DNA from: Limnothrix sp. FACHB-406
GTDB lineage: Bacteria; Cyanobacteriota; Cyanobacteriia; CACIAM-69d
Reading direction: 5' to 3'
Assembly (NCBI RefSeq): GCF_014698235.1
Contig: NZ_JACJSP010000014.1
Coordinates: 1-64,000 of the forward strand
DNA: 64,000 nt
Below, piece after piece: positions 36,823 through 46,368 of the stretch (positions are counted from its first letter, which is position 1; each line of letters begins with the position of its first letter). The position numbers were made by a program, and so were the translations under genes. The notes beneath the pieces were generated by a model. That model did no database searches. It saw only the letters and a list, made by a program, of their open reading frames with translations, and was not told the DNA's origin.

Positions 36823-36843
36823 GGTGGGCAATGCCCACCCTAC
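36823..36843. repeat. Dispersed palindrome, copy 1
   Basis: GGTGGGCAATGCCCACC followed by CTAC at 36823-36843. The same 21-base sequence, with one base changed, recurs at 54132-54152. Such GGTGGGC/GCCCACC palindromes are small dispersed repeats. They are hairpin-forming but not coding. Confidence 0.7.
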
Positions 36844-36882
36844 GGGCAACTGTGCTTAGTAATCGGGGTAAGGGCTGTAAGT

Positions 36883-36957
36883 CAACCTGAATTTAGCCAA
36901 CCTGAATTCAGTCAACTTGGATTCAGCCAACCTGAATTCAGCCAACTTGAATTAGGC
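36883..36957. repeat. Five tandem 15-bp repeats upstream of ppa
   Basis: Five consecutive 15-base units of the form CAACCTGAATTCAGC fill 36883-36957 with one to three changes each, ending 16 bases before the ppa stop codon. A related stretch lies at about 36733-36757. In one frame the unit encodes SQPEF, but that frame overlaps ppa and is not a gene. Slippage is the simple explanation. Confidence 0.85.
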
Positions 36958-36973
36958 CAGGTTAACTGCGCAA

Positions 36974-37483
36974 TTACTGGTAAGCAGCCACGCACTTGTC
37001 AACCAGCGCCGCCACCTTGTCCGCCTCTTGCCAACCGAGAATTTCCGTCACCTTCTTTTCCAGGTTCTTGTAGGTGCGGAAGAATTCAGCAATTTCTTCC
37101 AAGCGGTGGGGGTGAATGTCCTTCAGGGAGTTCACACCGGCATAGCGGGGATCCGCAGCGGGAACACAAAGGATCTTTTCGTCCCGATCGCCCCCATCCA
37201 CCATTTCCAAGAAGCCGATCGGGCGTGCGGCAATCACGCAACCGGGGAAGGTCGGCTCATCCATAATCACCATCCCATCGAGGGGATCGCCATCATCCGC
37301 CAAGGTGTTGGGAATAAAGCCATAGTCAAACGGATAGCGCACCGAGGCATACAACACCCGATCGAGGGCGAAGGCTTGCATATCCTTATCGAACTCGTAT
37401 TTGTTCTTGCTGCCACCGGGAATTTCCACCAGCACGTTCACAATTCCGGGCTTCGGTTGGGCAGGAATGCGCGACAGATCCAT
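36974..37483 (-). CDS. ppa: Inorganic pyrophosphatase
   Basis: This 169-residue soluble family-I pyrophosphatase hydrolyses PPi to drive biosynthesis. The signature [12 protein letters not shown] (about residue 66) and the Mg-binding acidic residues are present, as are [16 protein letters not shown] and [15 protein letters not shown]. The length is standard. The frame is open 32 codons upstream, but the ATG at 37483 begins MDLSRIPAQ, where the family starts. It is a single gene with a repeat array close behind its 3' end. Confidence 0.95.
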   Translation of the reverse strand: MDLSRIPAQPKPGIVNVLVEIPGGSKNKYEFDKDMQAFALDRVLYASVRYPFDYGFIPNTLADDGDPLDGMVIMDEPTFPGCVIAARPIGFLEMVDGGDRDEKILCVPAADPRYAGVNSLKDIHPHRLEEIAEFFRTYKNLEKKVTEILGWQEADKVAALVDKCVAAYQ

Positions 37484-37777
37484 GGTCTCGATCCTAAAAG
37501 CTTGCTTGAATACTTGCTTGCGCCAGAGCAAACTCCAGTCGATCGCGCCCGATCGTCCATCATCATTGACTCCCTGCAATGGCTGGATTGGGGCCCAGCT
37601 TCTTAACCCTCAGGCAATCGAGGGTTGGGCATCGATCCTGACAGACACCGGGCGCGATCGGAGCGCCCCTTTTGGCCCTCCAATAATTGCATGGAGCGCG
37701 ACCCCAGGGGTAGCAACCGGCGATCGGGCGGCGGAATTGGTCGCTCAGAACGATCGACACTCAGGATCCTGAGCACT

Positions 37778-37854
37778 GCGAATCTGTCCAGTTTGCGAAC
37801 CTGTCCAGTTTGCGAATCTATTTTGCAAATCTATCCAGTTTGCGAATCTATCCA
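37778..37854. repeat. Imperfect 17-bp tandem repeats
   Basis: Units of the type GCGAATCTGTCCAGTTT follow each other four to five times with small changes and one shortened copy, just past the 3' end of the small membrane protein gene at 37878. No gene lies here. The array resembles the other slippage-type repeats in the window's intergenic regions. Confidence 0.75.
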
Positions 37855-37877
37855 GGGCCCAAAGCTCGCTTGAGCGA

Positions 37878-38225
37878 TTAAGGCATCGGCTGTTCCGCAC
37901 GGAAGACCGCTGGTGTTGGCAGGGCAGTGGAGGGCATCGCATCCCAATTGGAATAAACCACCGCCATCCAAGGCAAGGTCAGGGTTAACAGGGCGATCGT
38001 CGTTCCCAAACAGCGGGCCCAAACCGCCGAAGGGGGTTCCGTCAACATCGCCGGACGCGACAACAGAACGGGGGACGGAGGATCGTTAGATTTTGAGGCT
38101 GAGTTTAGGACAGAGGCTGAGGCTGAATTTTGGGGCGATTTTAGGGTGCGATTGGATGGAGAACGGAGGGGGAAGGCAGAATGCAAAAGCGGTTCGAGCG
38201 GACGACTACTACCGTCACTATCCAT
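37878..38225 (-). CDS. Putative single-pass membrane protein
   Basis: This 115-residue protein has a Ser/Pro/Asn-rich first 65 residues and one hydrophobic segment near residue 70-92 (CLGTTIALLTLTLPWMAVVY). The ATG at 38225 is one of several possible starts, since the frame is open to 38324. There is no family match by eye. It lies between ppa and the DnaJ-like gene, in the same direction as both. It may be a real small membrane protein or a chance frame. Confidence 0.45.
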   Translation of the reverse strand: MDSDGSSRPLEPLLHSAFPLRSPSNRTLKSPQNSASASVLNSASKSNDPPSPVLLSRPAMLTEPPSAVWARCLGTTIALLTLTLPWMAVVYSNWDAMPSTALPTPAVFRAEQPMP

Positions 38226-38461
38226 AGGGAAGTCTGAAATCAGCAATCGGATCTCCGCTGAATAAACCAGCGATCGGGGGCTGGGGTTGGCCGTGGCTGC
38301 GGGTCGATCGGGCAGAAAACCCACCCCTCACAACCCAGCTCGGGCCGCCACCAGCTCGATGGGCGATCGATTCATTCAGTCAAATCGGGCCGCCGGGAGA
38401 CACCGTGCCGATCATCGTAGCAAGTCCCCGGGCTGGGTTGGTGTTGGGAACTTGACCAAAC

Positions 38462-38935
38462 CTACAATCCAGCAATTTGGGTGAGGGAAATTTCTCCCCG
38501 CAAAATTCCCACCACCAACACCAACGCCAAACAGCCCACAAAGGACAGGCCCAGCGTAAACAGGGCAAACAGTTCCCCACCGGACAGGGGGCGATCGGTC
38601 GGATCCAAGTACAAATTGGAAGACTCGAAGGAACTGGGGGGCTGCAAATTTTGCCAGGGCTGCACCACCGTCCAGCGGGAATAGCCGATCGAGAGGTCAT
38701 ATTGCTCCCGGCGATCGGGATTGCTCAACACCGCATAGGCCTGGTTCAACTCTTGAAATTTGACCGTGGCGATCGGGAGCGGCAACTCGGTTGTGTCCGG
38801 GTGATAAGCCTTGCTCAGTTCGCGATATTGCCGCCGAATTTCAATCACATCCGCCGAGGGATGCAGCCCCAAAAGGTCGTAGTAGGTCATTTTGGGATCA
38901 AGAGAGCCAGACTGTGCCGTTCGATCGCCTGCCAT
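38462..38935 (-). CDS. Membrane-anchored DnaJ-domain protein
   Basis: This 157-residue protein carries a J domain near its N-terminus (YYDLLGLHPSADVIEIRRQYRELSKAYHPD, with the essential HPD motif at about residue 43) and one C-terminal membrane segment (FTLGLSFVGCLALVLVVGIL). It would recruit Hsp70 to a membrane. This layout is common in cyanobacteria and chloroplasts. The start ATG at 38935 precedes a short non-conserved leader; ATG 38890 directly before YYDLL is also possible. Confidence 0.85.
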   Translation of the reverse strand: MAGDRTAQSGSLDPKMTYYDLLGLHPSADVIEIRRQYRELSKAYHPDTTELPLPIATVKFQELNQAYAVLSNPDRREQYDLSIGYSRWTVVQPWQNLQPPSSFESSNLYLDPTDRPLSGGELFALFTLGLSFVGCLALVLVVGILRGEISLTQIAGL

Positions 38936-39060
38936 AGTTGACGAACCCAATTTTGATGAACCCAATGCTGAATCAGGGTTAATCAACGGTCAATAGCCGC
39001 TAACCAAGATTCCGGTTTGATCGGTTTCCTGATTGTACTGTGATGGCCTCTCCGCCATTG

Positions 39061-39093
39061 CTGCGGTGGCGCTGCGGTGGCGCTGCGGTGGTG
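39061..39093. repeat. Three tandem 11-bp units
   Basis: CTGCGGTGGCG repeats three times (39061-39093, last unit with one change), just past the stop of serS. It is a short slippage repeat with no visible function. Confidence 0.7.
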
Positions 39094-39106
39094 CTGTGTT
39101 GAGCGG

Positions 39107-40402
39107 TTAACGGGTTGCCGCTCCCAGCACCGTTTTGCCGCCCAGGTAGGGTTGCAGGGCTTCCGGCACGGCGATCGACCCATCCGGTTGTTGGTAATTT
39201 TCCAAAATTGCCGCCATCGTTCGGCCCACAGCCAGCCCGGAACCATTGAGGGTGTGCAGGAATTGGGTTCCCTTTTTGCCCGCCTCCTTAAACCGCAAAT
39301 TCCCCCGACGGGCTTGGAAATCGCCACAGTTCGAGCAACTGGAAATTTCTCGATATTTGTTTTGGGAGGGCAGCCAAACTTCCAAGTCGTAGCACTTTTG
39401 GGCCGAGAAACCCATGTCTCCCGTGCAAAGTTGCAACACCCGATAGGGCAGCTTCAGGGCCTGCAACACGCCCTCTGCATCCTGGAGCAATTGTTGGTGT
39501 TCTGCCTCCGAGGTTTCCGGCGACACAAACTTAAACAGCTCCACTTTGTTGAACTGGTGCAACCGAATGAGTCCGCGAGTGTCGCGCCCATAGCTGCCGG
39601 CTTCGCGCCGAAAACAGGGCGTGTAGGCGCAGTGGTAAATCGGCAACTGATCATCGGTCAAGATTTCATCGCGGTAAAGGCTGGTGACCGGCACTTCAGC
39701 GGTGGGCGCGAGCCACAGATCATCGCGATCGCACTTGAAACTTTCCTCCGCAAACTTGGGCAACTGGCCCGAGGCGGTTAACGAGGCGGAGTTAATCAGG
39801 ATGGGGGGCAACACTTCCTGATAACCGGCGGCAATGTGGCGATCGAGCATGAAGCTAATCAACGCTCGCTCCAGGGCGGCCCCTTCACCAATCAACGCCA
39901 CAAATCGGCTTTGGGCAATGCGGGTGGCCCGTTCAAAGTTCAACCAACCCAACTTTTCGCCAATTTCGTAGTGGGGCAAAATGTCCGATCGCGTGGGGAT
40001 CAGTGCCTCGCCCCACCGCCGAATTTCCACGTTGTCGTCCTCATCCTTCCCGATCGGGGTGGTGGGGTCGGGCAAGTTGGGAATGGTCATCAGGGCGCTT
40101 TCAATTTGCGCTTTCAAGTCCCGTTCCTGGGGTTCCAGCTCTGCCAATTGGGCCTTCAGTTGGTTGCCTTCTTCCTTCAGGGCCGCCACTGCTGCCCCCT
40201 GGGGATCGGCCCCTTGCTTCATCTTTTGGCCCACCAGTTTGCCAATTTCGTTGCTGCGGGCCTGGAGATCATTGCGCCGCTGTTCCAAGTCACGCACTGC
40301 CCGATCGAGTTCCAAAATCGGAGCAATGTCGTATTGGCCACGGTGGTTCAGGCGTGCTTGGACATCATCAGGATTCGCACGCAGTAGCTTCAGGTCTAGC
40401 AC
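39107..40402 (-). CDS. serS: Seryl-tRNA synthetase
   Basis: This 431-residue class-II aminoacyl-tRNA synthetase charges tRNA-Ser. The N-terminal coiled-coil arm (about residues 30-100) is present. Motif 2 ([22 protein letters not shown], about 270-291) and motif 3 ([18 protein letters not shown], about 385-402) are complete. The length and N-terminus ([18 protein letters not shown]) are standard, so the ATG at 40402 is secure. Confidence 0.97.
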   Translation of the reverse strand: MLDLKLLRANPDDVQARLNHRGQYDIAPILELDRAVRDLEQRRNDLQARSNEIGKLVGQKMKQGADPQGAAVAALKEEGNQLKAQLAELEPQERDLKAQIESALMTIPNLPDPTTPIGKDEDDNVEIRRWGEALIPTRSDILPHYEIGEKLGWLNFERATRIAQSRFVALIGEGAALERALISFMLDRHIAAGYQEVLPPILINSASLTASGQLPKFAEESFKCDRDDLWLAPTAEVPVTSLYRDEILTDDQLPIYHCAYTPCFRREAGSYGRDTRGLIRLHQFNKVELFKFVSPETSEAEHQQLLQDAEGVLQALKLPYRVLQLCTGDMGFSAQKCYDLEVWLPSQNKYREISSCSNCGDFQARRGNLRFKEAGKKGTQFLHTLNGSGLAVGRTMAAILENYQQPDGSIAVPEALQPYLGGKTVLGAATR

Positions 40403-40573
40403 GATCGATGGGGGCTGTTTTCAGTAATATCTTGAGGTGCAACCATTCTATCGGCTGGTTTACCCTTGCTCGATCGCCCCGGCCCATTTCTCGTTGCCTT
40501 GGGTTAATTAACCGCTGGCCCTGTTGGCATGAACGCTATCTGTTGATTCAACTGATTCAACCCAACCCTGTCT

Positions 40574-40915
40574 ATGGATTACGAAACCGCCCGCGGCTTT
40601 TTGATTGGCCAAGGCAACGCGAGTTCTGAAAATGCCGATGCATTTTTGAATCGGCTGAAGGCAGGCAAACCCCCAATTCCCGGACAAGTTACCTCCATTC
40701 TGTTGGCCCTGAAAATGGTCTACAACGCTTTGGAAGGAACCCCCAGCCTCAGCCGGGAACTGGCCGGGCCGCTCTATCGGATTGCGGTAGAAAGTCGCGA
40801 GGCCTATGAACAGGGCGATCGACAGGGGGTGAACTGGCCGCCGCTGTTGGATGAAGACTTGGAGCGGATCGCGCGGGCCGCAGGCAGCATCTTTGCCGGA
40901 AGCTGGCAAGATTAG
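40574..40915 (+). CDS. Conserved cyanobacterial hypothetical protein
   Basis: This 113-residue soluble, mostly helical protein starts MDYETARGFLIGQGN and contains RLKAGKPPIPGQVTSILLAL. It has no membrane segment or known catalytic motif. The sequence looks like a conserved cyanobacterial family of unknown role. It lies 69 bases before tsaB in the same direction and may share a transcript, but no functional link is known. Confidence 0.7.
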   Translation: MDYETARGFLIGQGNASSENADAFLNRLKAGKPPIPGQVTSILLALKMVYNALEGTPSLSRELAGPLYRIAVESREAYEQGDRQGVNWPPLLDEDLERIARAAGSIFAGSWQD

Positions 40916-40984
40916 AACTTCATCAGTCTTTCAACATTTCAACATCAGCATTTCATCAGCATTTCAAGAGCACAAGATTGCCGC

Positions 40985-41617
40985 ATGACTGAGGGGAACC
41001 GTTGGGGCATCGCCATCCACACCGCCAGCGCCCAGTTGGGATTGGCTAAGGGAGACTCGCCCCGTGACATGGTGGGGCGGGTTTGGGAACTGGGCACAAA
41101 ACTATCCAGCGATTTTCACGATCGACTGTCGGAGTTTGTGTATCCCCTGCCTTGGTCGGCGGTGCAGCTTTTGGCGGTGGCGATCGGCCCCGGCGGCTTC
41201 ACCAGCACCCGCATTGGCGTGGTGGCGGCCCGCACCCTTGCGCAACAGTTGGATCTCCCGCTGTTTGGCTATTCCACCCTGGCGGCGGCGGCCTGGCGAC
41301 AGCGCCAACGGGCCCAACCGGGTGAATGGCTGGCGGTGCAAATGCCGGCCCGACGAGGAGAATGGCATGGGGGCATTTATGAGGTTACGGCGGCGGGCTT
41401 GGTGACCCATTTGAGCGATCGGGTCTTGGCTCCGGAACAGTGGGAAACCACGATCGCCCAGCAACCGGCTCCCTGTGTGATCGTGACGGCGGAGGCAGAT
41501 TTGGGCCAAGACGCGATCGCCCTCTTGCAACTGGCCCAACAGGATTGGGCAAAGGACGTTCGGCCCCATTGGTCTACGGTATTGCCGCACTATGGCCAAC
41601 ATCCGGTCGATCGATAG
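40985..41617 (+). CDS. tsaB: tRNA threonylcarbamoyladenosine protein TsaB
   Basis: This 210-residue ASKHA-fold protein assists TsaD in making the t6A modification at position 37 of ANN-decoding tRNAs. The N-terminal strand pattern GIAIHTASAQLGLA replaces the usual LAIDTS, and the family's central signature AVAIGPGGFTSTRIGVVAART (about residues 68-88) is clear. It is a non-catalytic partner protein. The ATG at 40985 begins MTEGNRWGIAIH. It may be co-transcribed with the upstream hypothetical gene. Confidence 0.88.
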   Translation: MTEGNRWGIAIHTASAQLGLAKGDSPRDMVGRVWELGTKLSSDFHDRLSEFVYPLPWSAVQLLAVAIGPGGFTSTRIGVVAARTLAQQLDLPLFGYSTLAAAAWRQRQRAQPGEWLAVQMPARRGEWHGGIYEVTAAGLVTHLSDRVLAPEQWETTIAQQPAPCVIVTAEADLGQDAIALLQLAQQDWAKDVRPHWSTVLPHYGQHPVDR

Positions 41618-41728
41618 GGCGATCAACCGCAATTTCAGCGCCATCGATCGGCTCAAATAAACGGCCCAACTTCATCAGCTAGAACCAATCAGCAGCTCCA
41701 GCCCATCAGCACAACCGCAGACAGACCC

Positions 41729-42229
41729 ATGGCCAATCGATCGAGCCAGTTTTCGCGCCTTCCTTGGGGCGATCGCCTCCGCCAAGCCGGGCGATCGGTG
41801 GGCAAACTGTTCCGCTCGATCGGGTTGATCGCGTTGATTGGTTGCTTAATCAGCGGGCTTTGGGGCAGCGCCTTGATCCCCGCCTGGGCCGCCACGGAAC
41901 CGATCCCGCTGGCCGCGCCCGGGCCAGCCGCCCCGATTTCACCGGATGCCAGCGCCGTGCCGGCCGAAAAGGTGACCCAATTCGTGCGGGCCTATTTGCA
42001 AGTGCTGGCCCTGTTGGAGCGGCGGGAAGGAGAGCTGCGCCAAGCGGAAACCGAACCGGAAGCCAGCCGCTTGGAGCAGGAAATTGAGCTGGAGGCTTTC
42101 GAGGCGATCGAGCAGGCGGGTTTGAAGCCCCAGGAATATGTGCAACTCCTGAGCTTGGCGAACAACGATCCCGATTTTGGAGAACGAATTGCAGCCCGGC
42201 TTCAGGAATTGGAAGCTGAACCCCGTTGA
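41729..42229 (+). CDS. DUF4168 exported protein
   Basis: This 166-residue protein has a long N-terminal region with a signal or anchor segment (about 30-55, IGLIALIGCLISGLWGSALIPAWAA) and a helical DUF4168-type domain (VTQFVRAYLQVLALLERREG to the C-terminus). It would be periplasmic or lumenal. The family's function is unknown. The ATG at 41729 opens MANRSSQFSRL. A short array of GATCTA-type 9-10-bp repeats follows at 42233-42272. Confidence 0.72.
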   Translation: MANRSSQFSRLPWGDRLRQAGRSVGKLFRSIGLIALIGCLISGLWGSALIPAWAATEPIPLAAPGPAAPISPDASAVPAEKVTQFVRAYLQVLALLERREGELRQAETEPEASRLEQEIELEAFEAIEQAGLKPQEYVQLLSLANNDPDFGERIAARLQELEAEPR

Positions 42230-42363
42230 AATCAGCGATCTAGGCGATCTAAGCGACCTAAGTGATCTATCTGTTGCGTCAGTCCTGATGAAGCGATCGA
42301 GCCAACAACCGATCAATCGGGCGATTCGAGCGGGTGATTCAAGCGAGCGATTCAAGCGGGCGA

Positions 42364-42810
42364 TTAAGCCGCCGCTTCCACACAATTCAACAGCGCCGCC
42401 AAGGACTGTTCCGCCACTGCCAAATCGTAGGGAAAGGGTGGTTTCATGGGTCGGTAGTCAAGGCGATGGGCTGCTCCGTGACGCACCACAGCATTCACCA
42501 CCAAACAGGGATCTTGGCTGAAGTTCAAAGCACCATGGGGCACACCGGGCGGAATGGTTAAAACCACCGGCACACGATCGCTCAAAGGAATGTATTGATA
42601 GCGACGATTTTGCAACACCACCATCACAAAACTGCCCCGCACCACCAACAATTGATCGGTCTGAAACCGATGCACAAATAAATCATCCCGCGCCATGGCT
42701 GGCACTTGCACCAACATTGTTTCATGGCAGGATTGGGGCGTGTAAAACTCTGCCATTCCCGACTTCATGGAGTCGAGCCGCTTCACTTGGATTGTTTGAG
42801 AAAGTCCCAT
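42364..42810 (-). CDS. Cupin-domain protein
   Basis: This 148-residue protein carries a single RmlC-like beta-barrel. The first cupin motif (LFVHRFQTDQLLVVRGSF) and second motif (IPPGVPHGALNF) are present, with one metal-type His in each. It resembles dTDP-sugar epimerase-like cupins, but the catalytic His-Asp pair of RmlC was not confirmed, so no reaction is assigned. The ATG at 42810 begins MGLSQTIQVKRLD. It converges with the DUF4168 gene. Confidence 0.75.
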   Translation of the reverse strand: MGLSQTIQVKRLDSMKSGMAEFYTPQSCHETMLVQVPAMARDDLFVHRFQTDQLLVVRGSFVMVVLQNRRYQYIPLSDRVPVVLTIPPGVPHGALNFSQDPCLVVNAVVRHGAAHRLDYRPMKPPFPYDLAVAEQSLAALLNCVEAAA

Positions 42811-43300
42811 GATCTATACCTCAAGAGCATTTGAGCGATCGATCACAATGGCGCTGGCGGTTAGTCTAACGCATTTTTTAAAAAGTCGTGGGAACTGGTT
42901 TTTGCTGGCTAATTTTTAGTTTTTTGATCTTTTTGATACAAAATTTCCATTGACCCCAAGATTTTTCAGCAAAATTCTTAGGCGAAACTTTCCAGTTAAA
43001 TGCCAACACAGGCTCTGGGTCAAAGCTCAAGATTCGCGCCCCCCAAAAGGTCAGCAAAGGTATGACATAAGCCACGCAATGGTAAACATCGGGGAGCAAT
43101 TGATCGCGATTGATTCTGAAGGTTTTCTAAAAAGTCTGCTGAAGATTCTGGAGCGTTTTTGGGAGTGATCGATGGCAAACCCCAAGCCTAGCTGTCAGTA
43201 TTGGAAGGTTTCCAATCCGGCGCAATTGATACAGTCTCCGAGAACGGGTTATCGTACAAATTAATCGCGCCGCCGCCGTTGAGGCTGCCCCCTAAAAACC
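42811..43300. other. AT-rich intergenic region, no gene seen
   Basis: About 490 bases separate the cupin and transglutaminase-like genes. A 72-codon plus-strand frame at 42950-43168 lacks any family pattern and a ribosome site. T-rich stretches occur near 42900. I see no RNA gene or repeat. Confidence 0.4.
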
Positions 43301-45070
43301 GTGTTTGCGAAATCTCGTCAGTCGCCATTTCGATCGCCCCATGACACCGATCGCTCCAACGCCGAGGCCACCGACTCCCCGGCCCCGCCCGATCGCCTCC
43401 ATCGCCTTTGTCGTCCCTTGGCGACCTATGCCTTGCGCGGCCTGGCGATTCATCAGGATCAGGTGCTGGCCTTGGATGCGGCCCGGGGCCATCTGCTGCT
43501 GGTGGACTTGGCAACCGACTGCACTGAAGTTCTGAATGTTTATCAGGTTGGGGATTTTCTGGATGCGATCGGGCTGGCCATTGGGCCGCCTTTGGCCGGA
43601 GCTGATGTGCCCTCGGTCTGGTTCACGCGCGATCGGGAAGTGCTCGCCTGCAATTGGGGCCAGTGGGAACCCAAACCCATGTACACCCTGCCCGAGTGGG
43701 TGGAAGGGGTGGCGATTTATCGATCGACCCTATACGTGTCCTCCCAGCGATCGGGCTGTATCTATGTGCTGGATTTGAACACAGGACGTGAAATTACCCG
43801 GTTCTATGCCCCCGGGATTGGGGTAGAAAATTTGGTGGCAAGGGGCGAAGAACTTTGGGTGTGCGATCGCCTGGAGCAAACGGTTTATTGTCTCGATCGG
43901 GCGACGGGGCTGGTGAATTTCAGCGTCCTGACTCCCTACGAATCGCCCACGGCTTTGGCTTTTGATCAAGCGGGAACCCTTTGGGTGGCCTACTCGGGCG
44001 AAGAACCCTACATCCGCGACAACCCCAACGATCCGGAACCCCTGCAAGTGGCGTTCCGCGATCGGGTGACGATCGGCCCCCTGGACTATGGCTTTTATCC
44101 CGATCGGGGCTATGCCCTCTCCAACGGCTACCGGATTGAGATGTTCTATGTGGAAGAACTGTCACCCTTGGAAGGGGTAGATTTCAGTCTGCTGAAGGAT
44201 TTGGAGTGGCGCATCTCCTTGCCGGCCAACACCGATCGGCAAACGGTGCAAAGCGTCGAACCCGTGGGGATGCCCTTTGAAATTGAACTGTTGCCTGACG
44301 GTCAGCAGGTGGCGGTCTTCAAATTTGGCTCGATCGAGCGGGGTGAAGGGCGGCTGTTTGGTTGGAAAGCGATCATCGATGTGCGGGGCATTCGCTACCA
44401 ACTCACGCCGCCGGATGTGGAACGGTTGCCCTCCCTGGCGGACTGCCAATTGCCCGCAGACTACACCGAAAAATATTTAGTTGATAACGACAATTTGGCG
44501 ATGGATCAGCCTTCGGTGCGGGCGGCGGCCCGCGAGGCGATCGGCACCGAAACCAACTTGCTGCGGCAAATGTTGGCCATTCGGAACTATGTGTACGATC
44601 GCCTGGGTTATCGGATTCGTCGCAGCATTGAACCGCCCGATGCGGTGCTCGATCGCGGTTATGGCTGTTGCGGTGAATATGTGGGCGTGTTGCTGGCCCT
44701 GTCTCGGCTGAATGGCATCGCCACCCGCACCGTAGGTCGTTACAAGTGCCCACAACCGGCCGATCGCACCCAAGTGGCGCTCTATCCCGACTACAACCAC
44801 GTTTGGCTAGAGTTCTTCATTCCCGGGTTCGGCTGGGTGCCCATGGAGTCCAACCCCGACGACATCCAAGAGGGCGGCCCCTATCCCACTCGCTATTTCA
44901 TGGCCCTGCCTTGGAACCATGTGGAAATTGCCAAGGGATCTCGATTCCAAGGAATCCAGTTGGGCGGGCAACCCTTGGCGGAATTGTCGGATCTGAAGGT
45001 GGGTGATTTGGCGCTCAACCATGTGCGGTTCCGAATTTTGGAGGAGCTGGATCCACTCGATCGCCCCTAA
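43301..45070 (+). CDS. Beta-propeller protein with transglutaminase-like domain
   Basis: This 589-residue cytoplasmic protein has a propeller-like N-terminal half (repeated GxxLWV and YVLDLxTG segments, about 45-260). A transglutaminase-like cysteine peptidase fold follows. The catalytic Cys is in GYGCCGEYVGVLLAL (about 450) and the His in YNHVWLEFFIPGFGW (about 495), followed by the Asp in ESNPDD. The triad is intact, so the protein may cleave or cross-link peptide bonds. The start is GTG at 43301, and the first 45 residues are not conserved. A strong inverted repeat follows the gene. Confidence 0.75.
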   Translation: MFAKSRQSPFRSPHDTDRSNAEATDSPAPPDRLHRLCRPLATYALRGLAIHQDQVLALDAARGHLLLVDLATDCTEVLNVYQVGDFLDAIGLAIGPPLAGADVPSVWFTRDREVLACNWGQWEPKPMYTLPEWVEGVAIYRSTLYVSSQRSGCIYVLDLNTGREITRFYAPGIGVENLVARGEELWVCDRLEQTVYCLDRATGLVNFSVLTPYESPTALAFDQAGTLWVAYSGEEPYIRDNPNDPEPLQVAFRDRVTIGPLDYGFYPDRGYALSNGYRIEMFYVEELSPLEGVDFSLLKDLEWRISLPANTDRQTVQSVEPVGMPFEIELLPDGQQVAVFKFGSIERGEGRLFGWKAIIDVRGIRYQLTPPDVERLPSLADCQLPADYTEKYLVDNDNLAMDQPSVRAAAREAIGTETNLLRQMLAIRNYVYDRLGYRIRRSIEPPDAVLDRGYGCCGEYVGVLLALSRLNGIATRTVGRYKCPQPADRTQVALYPDYNHVWLEFFIPGFGWVPMESNPDDIQEGGPYPTRYFMALPWNHVEIAKGSRFQGIQLGGQPLAELSDLKVGDLALNHVRFRILEELDPLDRP

Positions 45071-45087
45071 AGTTCACGGCATCCGCG

Positions 45088-45130
45088 AGATCTCGTGTAG
45101 ATCTCATGGGGATAGATCTACACGAGATCT
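45088..45130. terminator. 17-bp perfect inverted repeat
   Basis: AGATCTCGTGTAGATCT at 45088-45104 pairs exactly with its complement at 45114-45130 across 9 bases, 18 bases past the transglutaminase-like gene. It can form a strong hairpin between two same-direction genes, so it may terminate the first. No T-run follows, so a protein-binding site or mobile palindrome is possible. Confidence 0.55.
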
Positions 45131-45211
45131 GCATCGGATCCACAGGTTCCATTTTTGCGCTGATACTTGCAAGTGATTGGCAAGAAGCAAGCGAACGTCA
45201 TAGGATGACCT

Positions 45212-46336
45212 GTGGCTGACCTTGCCCTTTGCCTTGTGGATTGCCCGACCATGACCGACGCTGCCGCCCGTTTGGATTTGGCCATTTTGCATTTAGACTG
45301 CGTAACCCGTCGCTATCAAACCGGGCCGGCTGCGGTCGATCGGGTAACGCTGACCCTGATGCAGGGCGAACTTCTGGCATTGTTGGGCCCCTCCGGCTGC
45401 GGCAAAACCACCTTGCTGCGACTCATTGCCGGGTTGGAAATGCCGAATGAGGGGGCGATCGTGCTGTCAGGGCGGCCCGTGGCGGGGCCGGGCGGTTGGG
45501 TTCCGCCGGAGCGCCGCCAACTGGGCATGGTCTTTCAGGATTACGCCCTGTTTCCCCACCTGACCGTGGCCCAAAATGTCGGCTTTGGGCTAGATCGATT
45601 GCGGAAACAGGCTCCCCAGGCATTACACGATCGGGTGGCCGAGGCGATCGCCCTGGTGGGATTAGAAGGCCTGGAAAAACGCTATCCCCACGAACTGTCG
45701 GGCGGCCAACAGCAACGGGTGGCCCTGGCTCGATCGATCGCCCCGCAACCGTCCTTGATTCTGTTGGATGAGCCGCTGAGTAATTTGGATGCCCGGGTGC
45801 GCCAACGGTTGCGCCAGGAAGTGCGAGCCATTTTGAAACGAGCCGGGGCCGCCGCCGTTTTTGTCACCCATGATCGGGAAGAGGCCATGGCGATCGCCGA
45901 TCGGGTGGCCGTGATGCGTCGGGGTCAAATCGAGCAAATCGACAGCCCTGAAGGTCTCTATTGGGAGCCTGATTCCCGGTTTGTGGCCGGGTTTGTGGCA
46001 GAAACGAACTTCCTGATCGCTACCCGATCGGCCCAAGGTTGGCAAACGGAATTGGGGCTAATTTTGCCGGAACAACTGGGCAACGATCCCCCGGGCGATC
46101 GGGTGGAGCTGGCGATTCGCCAAACGGATGTGACCCTGGAAGCCGATCCCCAAGGCCACGGCCAATTGCTGGAGCGCCAATTCCTAGGACGGGAATATGT
46201 TTACCTGGTGCAATTGCCCAGCGGTGAGCGGTTGCAAGTGGTCACAGACTGGCGGTGCAAGCTGGAACCGGGCGATCGGGTGCATCTCAAAATCACCAGC
46301 CCCCGATTGCGGGCCTTCCCGATCGGCCCAGACTAA
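45212..46336 (+). CDS. ABC transporter ATP-binding protein (FutC/PotA type)
   Basis: This 374-residue ATPase subunit of an importer belongs to the iron/polyamine/sugar class. It has Walker A LLGPSGCGKTTLL, the Q-loop QDYALFPHLT, signature LSGGQQQRVALARS, Walker B LILLDEPLSNLDAR, the H-loop VTHDREEAM and a C-terminal TOBE domain (about 290-370). The sequence resembles cyanobacterial Fe(III) importer FutC, but no binding protein or permease lies beside it. The GTG at 45212 has an AGGA ribosome site; the ATG at 45251 is an alternative. Confidence 0.88.
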   Translation: MADLALCLVDCPTMTDAAARLDLAILHLDCVTRRYQTGPAAVDRVTLTLMQGELLALLGPSGCGKTTLLRLIAGLEMPNEGAIVLSGRPVAGPGGWVPPERRQLGMVFQDYALFPHLTVAQNVGFGLDRLRKQAPQALHDRVAEAIALVGLEGLEKRYPHELSGGQQQRVALARSIAPQPSLILLDEPLSNLDARVRQRLRQEVRAILKRAGAAAVFVTHDREEAMAIADRVAVMRRGQIEQIDSPEGLYWEPDSRFVAGFVAETNFLIATRSAQGWQTELGLILPEQLGNDPPGDRVELAIRQTDVTLEADPQGHGQLLERQFLGREYVYLVQLPSGERLQVVTDWRCKLEPGDRVHLKITSPRLRAFPIGPD

Positions 46337-46368
46337 TCCCGCTTCGCAACTCACGCGATTCAGCCAAC

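Noticed and set aside
36739-37266. Frame with repeated SQPEF pentapeptide
   Set aside because: The pentapeptides only translate the 15-bp tandem repeat, and the frame runs antisense through ppa.
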